64,000 bases of DNA from Mesonia mobilis DSM 19841 (GTDB lineage: Bacteria > Bacteroidota > Bacteroidia > Flavobacteriales > Flavobacteriaceae), in the NCBI RefSeq assembly GCF_000423405.1, contig NZ_KE384013.1:183705-247704 (forward strand), in the 5' to 3' direction. The notes beneath the pieces were generated by a model, which saw only the letters and a program-made list of their open reading frames with translations, did no database searches and had not been told where the DNA came from. Position 1 is the first letter of the stretch. Each line of letters begins with the position of its first letter. Positions 53,360-60,734 of the stretch are shown here, in pieces. The position numbers and the translations under genes were made by a program.

Positions 53360-53896
53360 ATGCAAAATACCTCTACGCAATACGATGCGATCATTGAAAA
53401 GTGTCGTGATTTGTTTTTAAAAAAGATGAAAGATTATGGTTGTGCTTGGCGAATTTTACGTTTGCCATCGTTAACCGATCAAATTTTTATTAAAGCACAA
53501 CGTATTCGTGGACTTCAGGAAAACGCTGAACGTAAAGTAGATGAAGGAGAAGTGCCGGAGTTTATCGGGATTATTAATTATTCGATCATGGCGTTAATTC
53601 AGCTAGAAAAAGGAGTGGTCGAGCAACCCGATTTGGGAGAAGAAGAAGCCACACAGCTTTACGATAAAATGGTAGCAGCAACCAAGAAACTCATGGAAAA
53701 TAAAAACCATGATTATGGGGAAGCTTGGCGCGATATGCGAGTAAGTTCACTTACAGATTTAATTTTGCAAAAGTTACTTCGCGTAAAACAGATTGAAGAC
53801 AATAAAGGAAAAACTTTAGTAAGTGAAGGTATCGATGCTAATTATCAAGATATGATCAATTACTCGATTTTTGCACTTATTTTATTAGAGAATTAA
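53360..53896 (+). CDS. DUF1599 (nucleotide modification associated) protein
   Basis: A 178-aa cytosolic protein made of two related halves of about 80 aa. Each has a K-x-x-DYG-x-AWR core (KMKDYGCAWRILRLPSLTDQI near 30; NKNHDYGEAWRDMRVSSLTDLI near 115) and ends in an INYSIxALIxLE helix. DUF1599 is found across Bacteroidota near folP and tpiA. It has been proposed to be linked to nucleotide modification; the reaction is unknown. The duplication is visible directly. Confidence 0.9.
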   Translation: MQNTSTQYDAIIEKCRDLFLKKMKDYGCAWRILRLPSLTDQIFIKAQRIRGLQENAERKVDEGEVPEFIGIINYSIMALIQLEKGVVEQPDLGEEEATQLYDKMVAATKKLMENKNHDYGEAWRDMRVSSLTDLILQKLLRVKQIEDNKGKTLVSEGIDANYQDMINYSIFALILLEN

Positions 53897-53936
53897 TAAC
53901 AAAAACCAAAAGACAAAATCCAAATTCCATTTCATT

Positions 53937-54284
53937 TTGAGTAAAAGTTACGATTTAGAAGATAGAACTTTTCAGTTTGCTAAAAACTGTAGAGCTTTAA
54001 TAAAATCTTTAAAATCGACACTTTCAAATATAGAAGACGTAAAACAATTAATTAGGTCTTCGGGTTCTGTGGGGCCAAATTATATAGAGGCAAATGAAAA
54101 GTTGGGGCAAAAAGATTTAATCTTTAGATTGAAGATTGCAAGAAAAGAAGCTAAAGAATCTTTATTTTGGTTAAAGCTATTAAAAGAATTTAATCAAGAA
54201 TTTGCTGAAATAGATGAATTAATTAAAGAGTCTGTAGAGTTACGTAAAATACTTTCTTCAATAATTAATAAAGTTCAGGCGTAA
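53937..54284 (+). CDS. Four-helix-bundle S23/IVS-type protein
   Basis: A 115-aa helical protein of the family originally found in 23S rRNA intervening sequences. DLEDRTFQFAKNCRALIKSL, QLIRSSGSVGPNYIEANE (the conserved RSSxSVxxNYxEA motif), RLKIARKEAKESLFWLKLL and a final helix are all present. Start is the TTG at 53937; no nearby ATG exists. Such proteins in Bacteroidota are of unknown function, often scattered singly, and suggest insertion between DUF1599 and BT_3928. Confidence 0.88.
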   Translation: MSKSYDLEDRTFQFAKNCRALIKSLKSTLSNIEDVKQLIRSSGSVGPNYIEANEKLGQKDLIFRLKIARKEAKESLFWLKLLKEFNQEFAEIDELIKESVELRKILSSIINKVQA

Positions 54285-54332
54285 ATAATAGTTTGGAATT
54301 TGTATTTTAAAATTTGGAATTTAACATAGAAT

Positions 54333-55301
54333 ATGAAAGCAATAGTAGGCATCGCAAGAATATTTGTAGGTATATTTTTTATCATTAGTGGTTTTATTAA
54401 AATGAATGATCCGGTAGGGTTTTCATATAAACTGCAAGAATATTTTGGAGAAGACGTTTTAAACTTACCTTTTTTACAACCATTTGCTTTAGGGATCGCT
54501 GTTTTTGTAGTGATCTATGAGTTGCTTTTGGGAGTGATGCTCATTTTGGGTTATCGCAAAAAGTTTACGATGTGGAGTTTATTGTTAATGATTATTTTCT
54601 TCACTTTCCTTACGTTCTATTCGGCTTACTTTAATAAAGTGACCGATTGTGGTTGTTTTGGTGATGCCTTGCCTTTAACACCGTGGCAATCGTTTTGGAA
54701 AGATGTGGTGTTACTCGTTTTAATTTTACTCATCTTTATAAAAGGAAAATATTTTAAACCTTTGTTTGAGCCTTCTTCTGCTAATAAATGGATTGTCTTT
54801 TTAGTCTTTATCGGTTGTTTAGGTTTTACCTATCACGTACTCATGCATCTGCCGGCGATCGATTTTAGAGCTTATAAAGAAGGTACGGTAATTCGAGAAG
54901 GAATGCAGCCTAAAGAAGGAGAGATCATTCCGCCGATCCATGATTTTGGTTTTTATAATCGTGAAGGAGACGACACCGACGAAATTTTAGAGGAAGAAAA
55001 AGTATTATTAGTCGTGGCTTACAACCTTTCAAAATCTGAAAATCAAGGCTGGTCAAAAATAAAGTCTGCTGTGCAAAAAGCAGAAAAAAAAGGTTATCGA
55101 GTAGTGGCTTTATCAGCTTCCGGACCTACCGAGACTAATCAAGTTAAAGAAACTTACGGCTTTAATTTTCCTTTCTATTTTACCGATGAAACGGCTATAA
55201 AAACCATTGTGCGTTCTAATCCGGGATTAGTGACCATTGAAGATGGAGTAATTATTCAGAAAGTGCATTATAACGATGCAGACGATTTAGAGTTGAAATA
55301 A
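54333..55301 (+). CDS. BT_3928 family (DoxX-like) membrane protein
   Basis: A 322-aa protein with four DoxX/MauE-type membrane helices (IVGIARIFVGIFFIISGFIK, FALGIAVFVVIYELLLGVML, LLLMIIFFTFLTFYSAYF, VVLLVLILLIFIK) and a Cys pair TDCGCFGD typical of MauE-like redox proteins. After a fifth helix comes a thioredoxin-like region (KVLLVVAYNLSKSENQGWSKIKSAV, FPFYFTDETAIKTI). A role in thiol redox is inferred from the family. Confidence 0.9.
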   Translation: MKAIVGIARIFVGIFFIISGFIKMNDPVGFSYKLQEYFGEDVLNLPFLQPFALGIAVFVVIYELLLGVMLILGYRKKFTMWSLLLMIIFFTFLTFYSAYFNKVTDCGCFGDALPLTPWQSFWKDVVLLVLILLIFIKGKYFKPLFEPSSANKWIVFLVFIGCLGFTYHVLMHLPAIDFRAYKEGTVIREGMQPKEGEIIPPIHDFGFYNREGDDTDEILEEEKVLLVVAYNLSKSENQGWSKIKSAVQKAEKKGYRVVALSASGPTETNQVKETYGFNFPFYFTDETAIKTIVRSNPGLVTIEDGVIIQKVHYNDADDLELK

Positions 55302-55320
55302 TTAAAGTGAAAATATCAAG

Positions 55321-55545
55321 ATGAAAAAAGCACTTCCATACCTACTTCAAATTCTCTGTTTTATTGCGTTAGCATTGCCGGTAATGCTGTTTGCGGAATT
55401 TGTTTTACACATAGATTTAGCTTCTTGGCATATTGCCATCATTGCGGCACTCATTACGTTGATTGCCCCACAATTTAAAAATGTCGAAACACCATCCGGT
55501 ACAAAACTACAGGTAAAATGGAGGTTCAATTCGGCTAGAAAATAA
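55321..55545 (+). CDS. Small two-helix membrane protein, 74 aa
   Basis: Not recognised beyond its shape: two hydrophobic helices (LQILCFIALALPVMLFAEFVL, IAIIAALITLIAPQF) and a basic C-terminus (VKWRFNSARK). It lies between the BT_3928 protein and an ABC permease, all on the plus strand with short gaps (19 and 5 bp), so it is probably expressed with them. Confidence 0.75.
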   Translation: MKKALPYLLQILCFIALALPVMLFAEFVLHIDLASWHIAIIAALITLIAPQFKNVETPSGTKLQVKWRFNSARK

Positions 55546-55550
55546 CGTAT

Positions 55551-56627
55551 TTGCTCAGTTATATCTTAAATAAAATCGGTTATGCCATACTCACTTTATT
55601 TGGAGTAACCACGGTTATATTTTTTCTTTTTAATGTCTTACCGGGCGATCCTGCCCAAATGATGTTGGGACAAAACGAAAGTGAGGAGCAACTGCAAGCC
55701 GTTCGAGCAAAGTATGGTTTCGATCAGCCATTATCAACACAATATTTTTATTACTTAAATGATCTTTCACCCATATCATTTCATTCTACTCAAAAAGAAG
55801 ATTACACATATTTAGCAGAAGAAAAATATCATGCCGCAGTTCTTTTTAGTTTAAATGAAACGGATGTCGCTTTAAAAACACCATATTTGCGAGAATCTTT
55901 TCAGAAAAACGGACAAAAAGTATCGAGTGTTATTGCCGAAACTTTGCCCAATACATTTGTCTTGGCAGTTTCAGCCATCGTAATTGCTTTGCTAATTGGT
56001 ATCTTCTTCGGAATCATTTCAGCCTTAAAAAAAGATTCAGCTTTAGATAAAACTATTCAGGTATTGAGCACTTTAGGGATGAGCGTTCCTTCATTTTTTA
56101 GCGCCATTCTTTTTGCTTGGTTGTTTGGTTATGTGTTGCACGAATACACGCATTTAAATATGACCGGAAGTTTATATGAGCTCGACGATTTTGGAGAACA
56201 AAATCAACTTCAGTTTAAAAATTTAATTTTACCGGCTTTAGTTTTAGGGATTAGACCTTTAGCCGTCGTTATTCAATTAATGCGAAATTCTTTGCTGGAA
56301 GTCTTGCAGCAAGATTACATTAGAACCGCCAGAGCAAAAGGACTTTCTTCCGCACAAATTATTAGAAAACACGCTTTAAAAAATGCATTGAATCCGGTGG
56401 TCACCGCAATTTCCGGTTGGTTTGCTTCGATGTTAGCAGGAGCCGTTTTTGTAGAATATATTTTCGGTTGGAATGGCTTAGGGAAAGAAATTGTAGATGC
56501 TTTAAATACCTTAGATTTACCGATAATTATGGGTGCGGTGTTAATCATTGCGCTTATGTTCATATTAATCAATATTTTTGTAGATATTATTTATGGGTGG
56601 TTAGACCCAAAAATCACTAACACTTAA
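55551..56627 (+). CDS. Oligopeptide/dipeptide-type ABC transporter permease (DppB-like)
   Basis: A 358-aa inner-membrane permease. LFGVTTVIFFLFNVLPGDPAQMMLG is the classic start, and the EAA loop LQQDYIRTARAKGLSSAQIIRKHALKNAL (about 250) contacts the ATPase. An insert of about 60 residues (about 65-120) lies in the periplasmic loop between helices 1 and 2. The start is a TTG at 55551. No DppC, ATPase or binding-protein gene is near, so partners must be elsewhere. Confidence 0.92.
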   Translation: MLSYILNKIGYAILTLFGVTTVIFFLFNVLPGDPAQMMLGQNESEEQLQAVRAKYGFDQPLSTQYFYYLNDLSPISFHSTQKEDYTYLAEEKYHAAVLFSLNETDVALKTPYLRESFQKNGQKVSSVIAETLPNTFVLAVSAIVIALLIGIFFGIISALKKDSALDKTIQVLSTLGMSVPSFFSAILFAWLFGYVLHEYTHLNMTGSLYELDDFGEQNQLQFKNLILPALVLGIRPLAVVIQLMRNSLLEVLQQDYIRTARAKGLSSAQIIRKHALKNALNPVVTAISGWFASMLAGAVFVEYIFGWNGLGKEIVDALNTLDLPIIMGAVLIIALMFILINIFVDIIYGWLDPKITNT

Positions 56628-56652
56628 AATTCAAACCAAAACAAACACGATA

Positions 56653-57408
56653 ATGAGAGAAAAAATTGTAGCCGGAAACTGGAAAATGAACTGCGACCTA
56701 GCAGAAATGGAAGAACTTTTAGGCGGACTTAAAAATAAAGCAGAAAGCATCCCAAGCGATGTGAAATTAATGGTAGCGCCGTCGTTTACCAATTTATACC
56801 CTGCATTTCAATCGACTAAAGAAACGCCGATCACGGTTGTTGCTCAAAATATGCACCAGAACGAAAACGGAGCTTTTACAGGAGAAGTTTCTCCGAGTAT
56901 GTTAAAAAGCGTTGGCGTAGAAACTGTCATTCTTGGGCATAGCGAGCGTCGTTCTATCTTTCACGAAAGCGATGAGCTGTTAGCAGAAAAAGTAAATACT
57001 GCTCTAAAACACGATATGAAAGTGATTTTTTGCTTCGGTGAGGAGTTAAAAGATCGTAAAGCAGACAAGCATTTTGAAGTGGTAAAAGAGCAATTACAAA
57101 ACGGACTTTTTCACATTGAAGCCAGCGCTTGGAAAAATATCGTATTAGCTTACGAACCGGTTTGGGCGATTGGTACAGGAGAAACCGCTTCACCAGAGCA
57201 AGCGCAAGAAATGCATGCAGAAATTAGAAAAATGATTGCAGAAGCCTTCAACCAAGAAATCGCCGATCAAGTGGCTATACTTTACGGAGGTAGTGTAAAG
57301 CCTGCAAATGCGAAAGAAATTTTTGCTAAGCCAGACGTAGACGGAGGTTTAATTGGTGGAGCTTCTTTAAAAGCAGACGACTTTTTAGCGATCGCTAATT
57401 CTTACTAA
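56653..57408 (+). CDS. tpiA: Triose-phosphate isomerase
   Basis: A 251-aa TIM-barrel enzyme of glycolysis that interconverts dihydroxyacetone phosphate and glyceraldehyde-3-phosphate. Catalytic Lys in VAGNWKMN (about 11), His in ILGHSERRS (about 97), Glu in LAYEPVWAIGTG (about 168), and the phosphate loop LYGGSVKPAN. The gene follows the permease by 25 bp. Confidence 0.97.
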   Translation: MREKIVAGNWKMNCDLAEMEELLGGLKNKAESIPSDVKLMVAPSFTNLYPAFQSTKETPITVVAQNMHQNENGAFTGEVSPSMLKSVGVETVILGHSERRSIFHESDELLAEKVNTALKHDMKVIFCFGEELKDRKADKHFEVVKEQLQNGLFHIEASAWKNIVLAYEPVWAIGTGETASPEQAQEMHAEIRKMIAEAFNQEIADQVAILYGGSVKPANAKEIFAKPDVDGGLIGGASLKADDFLAIANSY

Positions 57409-57416
57409 ACTATTCT

Positions 57417-57513
57417 GGGCGCAACCCTAGCGGGTCGGGCTGTACGTTATATCTTTTTCAACTTCCTGCGCATGCAGGAATCTAAAAAAGGATGTCACTT
57501 CCATCCCTTGCGC
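57417..57513. other. Structured intergenic element (candidate ncRNA or MITE-like repeat)
   Basis: A nested fold is visible: outer GCGCAA (57419-57424) with TTGCGC (57508-57513), small hairpin ACCC-tagc-GGGT, an arm ATCTTTTT with AAAAAAGGAT that encloses a perfect 7 bp hairpin TTCCTGC-gcat-GCAGGAA (57463-57480), and GGATG-CATCC. Similar elements are, from memory, common between genes in Flavobacteria; identity with the described Flavo-1 RNA is a guess. Confidence 0.5.
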
Positions 57514-57525
57514 AAAAAATAGCAA

Positions 57526-57557
57526 AAGCTTTACTTTATTTAAGTGAGGCTTTTTTC
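57526..57557 (+). terminator. Terminator after tpiA
   Basis: GCTTTACTT (57528-57536) pairs with AAGTGAGGC (57542-57550) over nine positions, with two G-U pairs, then six T. Confidence 0.7.
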
Positions 57558-57579
57558 GTATTTAAAATTTAGTATTCCG

Positions 57580-57587
57580 TACTTTTG
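57580..57587 (+). promoter_or_regulatory. -7 box of prmA
   Basis: TACTTTTG matches TAnnTTTG, 20 bp before the prmA ATG. It overlaps the end of the terminator spacer. Confidence 0.45.
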
Positions 57588-57607
57588 CAGCAAATTATTT
57601 AAAGAGT

Positions 57608-58441
57608 ATGAATCCATCGTATAAAGGCTTTTATTTTACAGTAGAGCCCATACAACCCGCCACCGAAATTCTTATTGCCGAATTAGGAGAGTTAGGCTTC
57701 GAAAGTTTTGTAGAAACAGAAACCGGTTTGCAAGCTTTTATTATTGCTGAAGATTTTCAAGAAAATATGTTAGACGAAGTTCAGATCTTGACTTCCGAAG
57801 AATTCGAGATCACTTACACTTCAGAAGATATAGAACAAGTGAATTGGAATGAAGAATGGGAGAAAAACTTTTCACCGATCATCGTCGATGAGCTTTGCCA
57901 AGTTCGCGCGCCTTTTCATCCAAAATTAGAAACTGAATTTGATATAGTGATCGAACCTAAAATGTCTTTTGGTACCGGGCATCACGCGACCACGCATATG
58001 ATGATTCAGCATATTTTGAAAGAAAACTGGCACGATCAAAAAGTATTAGATATGGGTTGTGGTACCGGAGTTTTAGCCATTTTAGCCGAAATGAAAGGAG
58101 CAAAACCCCTCGATGCGATCGATATTGATAATTGGTGTTACCTAAATACTATTGAAAATATTGAAAGAAATAATTGTGAAAACATCACCGCTTATGAAGG
58201 TGATGCGACTTTGCTAGAGGGTAAAAATTACGATGCGATTATAGCAAACATCAATCGCAACATTTTGTTAAACGATATGGCAACCTATGTCAATTGCCTA
58301 AATGCTAACGGAAAATTATTTTTAAGTGGTTTTTATCAAGAAGATTTAAAAATTATTCAAGAATCTTGTGAAAATCTAGGATTAACTTACGAAAGTCACT
58401 TAGAACGAGAAGGTTGGATTGCAGCGAAATTTGTTAAATAA
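57608..58441 (+). CDS. prmA: Ribosomal protein L11 methyltransferase
   Basis: A 277-aa SAM-dependent enzyme that trimethylates ribosomal protein L11. An N-terminal substrate-binding domain (about 1-90) is followed by the methyltransferase core with MSFGTGHHATTHMM (about 120) and KVLDMGCGTGVLAILA (about 147); IIANINRNILL is the N-P-P-Y-like active-site motif of PrmA. Its C-terminal part ends in REGWIAAKFVK. Precedes clpS on the same strand. Confidence 0.95.
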   Translation: MNPSYKGFYFTVEPIQPATEILIAELGELGFESFVETETGLQAFIIAEDFQENMLDEVQILTSEEFEITYTSEDIEQVNWNEEWEKNFSPIIVDELCQVRAPFHPKLETEFDIVIEPKMSFGTGHHATTHMMIQHILKENWHDQKVLDMGCGTGVLAILAEMKGAKPLDAIDIDNWCYLNTIENIERNNCENITAYEGDATLLEGKNYDAIIANINRNILLNDMATYVNCLNANGKLFLSGFYQEDLKIIQESCENLGLTYESHLEREGWIAAKFVK

Positions 58442-58491
58442 TTTATTTTTTGAAGATTGTTTATTAATTTTAAGAGGTTAAAATCTTAGAT

Positions 58492-58767
58492 ATGAGTGTA
58501 CAAGAAGAAGTTTTAGAAGAGTTACTCACGCAAACAGAGGAAACAAGACAGAATGAAATCGTGGTTTTTAACGACGATGTAAATACATTTGATTACGTTA
58601 TCGAAATGCTCATGAATACGTGTGATCACGATCCTTTACAAGCAGAACAATGTACGATGCTTATTCATTATAAAGGCAAATGTGCCGTTAAAACAGGAGA
58701 TTACGACGATCTAGAACCGCGTTGCAGTGCACTATTAGAAGCAGGTTTGAGTGCAGAAATTCAATAA
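58492..58767 (+). CDS. clpS: ClpS protease adaptor
   Basis: A 91-aa protein that delivers N-degron substrates to ClpAP or ClpCP. The conserved IVVFNDDVNTFDYVIEMLMNTC (about 24-45) carries the Asn-Asp-Asp and Met-type residues of the N-degron pocket; DPLQAEQCTMLIHYKGKCAVKTGDYD follows. Normal length for Bacteroidota ClpS. Confidence 0.95.
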   Translation: MSVQEEVLEELLTQTEETRQNEIVVFNDDVNTFDYVIEMLMNTCDHDPLQAEQCTMLIHYKGKCAVKTGDYDDLEPRCSALLEAGLSAEIQ

Positions 58768-58811
58768 TTAGATATTGTCCTAAGCTAATCTTAGTATAAA
58801 TTTAGAATACA

Positions 58812-58846
58812 AAAATCCTTTTTAGTCAAGCTGAAAAGGATTTTTT
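58812..58846 (+). terminator. Terminator after clpS
   Basis: AAATCCTTTT and AAAAGGATTT form a 10 bp stem followed by T-runs. The stem overlaps the last codons of the convergent methyltransferase (stop at 58826). Confidence 0.8.
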
Positions 58847-59572
58847 CTTTCCTAGTCGTAGTAAAACAGGAAAAGTAACTTTTCGTTTTTTAGCTTCCCA
58901 AGTTTCTTTTAAATGATGTTGAATTAGAAGTAGCGGACTTTCATTCTTTTCCTTTTCATAATGTTTTACAGCAGACCAAGTGTTGAGGTAATTCAGAAGA
59001 TCTTCTGCCGTCCACTCATAGGTAATTTCAAATTTTGGAGTGGTAATTTCTTCAAATGAAAACGGAATCGTTTCATAGTTTTCTTCAATGTATTTTCGCT
59101 CTTCATCCCAATAGTCACCAATAACATCATTGTAAAAATGATGAATAATGTGATCTATTTCCAGAGAAATACTTAGTAAACCATAACCAATAACGGCTAA
59201 AATTCCGTTGGGTTTTAAAGTTCGGTTGACTTCAGCATAAAACTTTTCAAAATCAAACCAATGGATTGCTTGAGCAACGGTAATTAAATCGAATTGATCT
59301 TTTTCAAATTTTGTTTGCTCTGCCGGTTGAATTGAATAATGAATATGAGCCAATTTGGGAGCTTGTTCGAGCTGTGAAACACTAATGTCGGTGGCTTCAA
59401 CTATTTGAAATTCCTTAGCCAATTGTGTGGCGACTTGCCCATTACCGGTAGCGCAATCCCAAGCTTGATCTTTAGTTTCAAGTAAACTAAAAATATAAGT
59501 GAACAAAGCAGAAGGATAAGTGGGTCGATACTTTGCGTAGAGATGAGAATCTTTAGAGAAATTATCTTTCAT
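58826..59572 (-). CDS. Class I SAM-dependent methyltransferase
   Basis: A 248-aa methyltransferase of the UbiE/Coq5-like type. AWDCATGNGQVATQLA (motif I, about 38; ATGNG in place of GxGxG) is followed by EATDIS (motif II), FDLITVAQAIHWF (motif IV, about 110) and LKPNGILAVIGYG. The C-terminal 100 residues look like a small-molecule-binding lid. Substrate unknown; the family includes trans-aconitate methyltransferase-like enzymes. The final residues lie within the clpS terminator. Confidence 0.88.
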   Translation of the reverse strand: MKDNFSKDSHLYAKYRPTYPSALFTYIFSLLETKDQAWDCATGNGQVATQLAKEFQIVEATDISVSQLEQAPKLAHIHYSIQPAEQTKFEKDQFDLITVAQAIHWFDFEKFYAEVNRTLKPNGILAVIGYGLLSISLEIDHIIHHFYNDVIGDYWDEERKYIEENYETIPFSFEEITTPKFEITYEWTAEDLLNYLNTWSAVKHYEKEKNESPLLLIQHHLKETWEAKKRKVTFPVLLRLGKKKSFSA

Positions 59573-59583
59573 ATTTAAAAATA

Positions 59584-59614
59584 AAAAAAGCTTAGCAATT
59601 TGCTAAGCTTTTAC
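59584..59614 (-). terminator. Terminator of the 41-aa small gene
   Basis: AAAAGCTTAGCAA (59586-59598) and its exact complement (59600-59612) form a 13 bp stem followed on the minus strand by seven T and a T-rich tract. It lies between the small ORF and the methyltransferase start. Confidence 0.75.
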
Positions 59615-59642
59615 GCCGTTGATTGATGAATGAGAACAATTT

Positions 59643-59768
59643 TTAACTAATTAAATATCGGCGTTTGCTGTTCCAAAACTTTTTACGGCTATTCACGCTT
59701 GAATAGTGGCTATCGTTTTCTAAAGTTTTTGTACTTGCTTGGTCTAGTGATAAATTTACAGTATTCAT
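59643..59768 (-). CDS. Small protein, 41 aa, of unknown function
   Basis: A short ORF, MNTVNLSLDQASTKTL onward, ending in a basic KFWNSKRRYLIS tail. It sits alone in the 315 bp gap between two minus-strand genes and has its own strong terminator 31 bp downstream (59584-59614). The independent transcription unit is the main argument that it is real. No homologue was recognised. Confidence 0.5.
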   Translation of the reverse strand: MNTVNLSLDQASTKTLENDSHYSSVNSRKKFWNSKRRYLIS

Positions 59769-59887
59769 AATATTATGTTTTTGATTGTTGATGAATGATT
59801 TATACTAGTATGACGCTGAAGAATAAAATTTGTTACAGTACTTGGTAATGCAAAGTAATGATTTAAGATTTATTTAACATTTTAATC

Positions 59888-60643
59888 TTATAAATATTTT
59901 TCACTTAAATACTTCCAATAGCGTTTGGGGACGTGTTGTTGGTGGAGTTTGGTGTTTTTTCTAGATTTAATATTAGTGCTGTCAAAATAATTTTTCCATA
60001 AGTGTTGAAACTGAATTTCTTCCGTCGTAAAAAAATCGGTAGAAGTTTCTAAAATAGAAGCGGGGAGATCAAGCTGAATAATTTCTACTTTCTCCAGATC
60101 GTAAAAAATTCCGTAGTTTCTCTTTAAATCGTAAATGCACCATTTTTGGTCGGCGTAGCGATTTTTAAAATGTTTGGCATTGAGCGGTAAGACATTAAAA
60201 TCGGGTTCTACTGTGGCAAAATAAATAGCATCTTTTGTTTTTCTGAAGCGTACAAAAGCATCCATTCGGTGTTTTTCACGGCCAACTTGTTTTACGGTTT
60301 GTGCTACTTTTAAAATCGCAGGATGTGCATAGTCTTTAGTGATATCTTTAGTGGAAGCTAAAGCATGTTGAATATATTGAAATAAAGTATTTTCAATTTC
60401 ATCCAATTCACTTAAAAATGCCCAATAAATTTGTTGACTTCCACGAGAACCACATTTAGTATTTAGCTTTTTCCAAACGCGAGTTGCTCTTTCTTCAGAA
60501 GTGATGACCTCTTCAACTTCTTCAAAAAAATCACCCATAAATTTTTCTTTCTTTACAATTTTGGGCTGCTTGCATTTATATTCATAAGCCATAAAAACTG
60601 CCGAAAGAAAACCTTCAAAAGAAGCGTCATAAATAAAGATCAT
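59888..60643 (-). CDS. TIGR03915 family putative DNA repair protein (DUF4130)
   Basis: A 251-aa protein of the family that always pairs with a radical SAM protein (here 92 bp upstream, same strand). FIYDASFEGFLSAVFMAYE is the conserved start, with DYAHPAILKVAQTVKQVGREKHRMDAFVRF in the middle and WCIYDLKRNYGIFYD after it. The family is proposed to act on DNA damage and resembles part of uracil-DNA-glycosylase fusions in other bacteria. The precise chemistry is unknown. Confidence 0.92.
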   Translation of the reverse strand: MIFIYDASFEGFLSAVFMAYEYKCKQPKIVKKEKFMGDFFEEVEEVITSEERATRVWKKLNTKCGSRGSQQIYWAFLSELDEIENTLFQYIQHALASTKDITKDYAHPAILKVAQTVKQVGREKHRMDAFVRFRKTKDAIYFATVEPDFNVLPLNAKHFKNRYADQKWCIYDLKRNYGIFYDLEKVEIIQLDLPASILETSTDFFTTEEIQFQHLWKNYFDSTNIKSRKNTKLHQQHVPKRYWKYLSEKYL

Positions 60644-60665
60644 TTTTTATTTCAATTTTAATGTC

Positions 60666-60695
60666 GTCATGCTGAACTTGTTTCAGTATCTCATC
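60666..60695. repeat. GTCAT-hairpin-ATCTC repeat, copy 2
   Basis: 30 bp, matching 11737-11766 at 24 positions. The stem is CTGAA/TTCAG and the differing bases are mostly paired changes. It lies between the two DNA repair genes. Confidence 0.65.
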
Positions 60696-60734
60696 CTAAT
60701 TTTAAAATTAGTTGAAGTTTTTCTTACTTCTATG

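Noticed and set aside
53360-53380. folP starting at 53380
   Set aside because: The extra 30 residues are not family-like and overlap the divergent DUF1599 gene.
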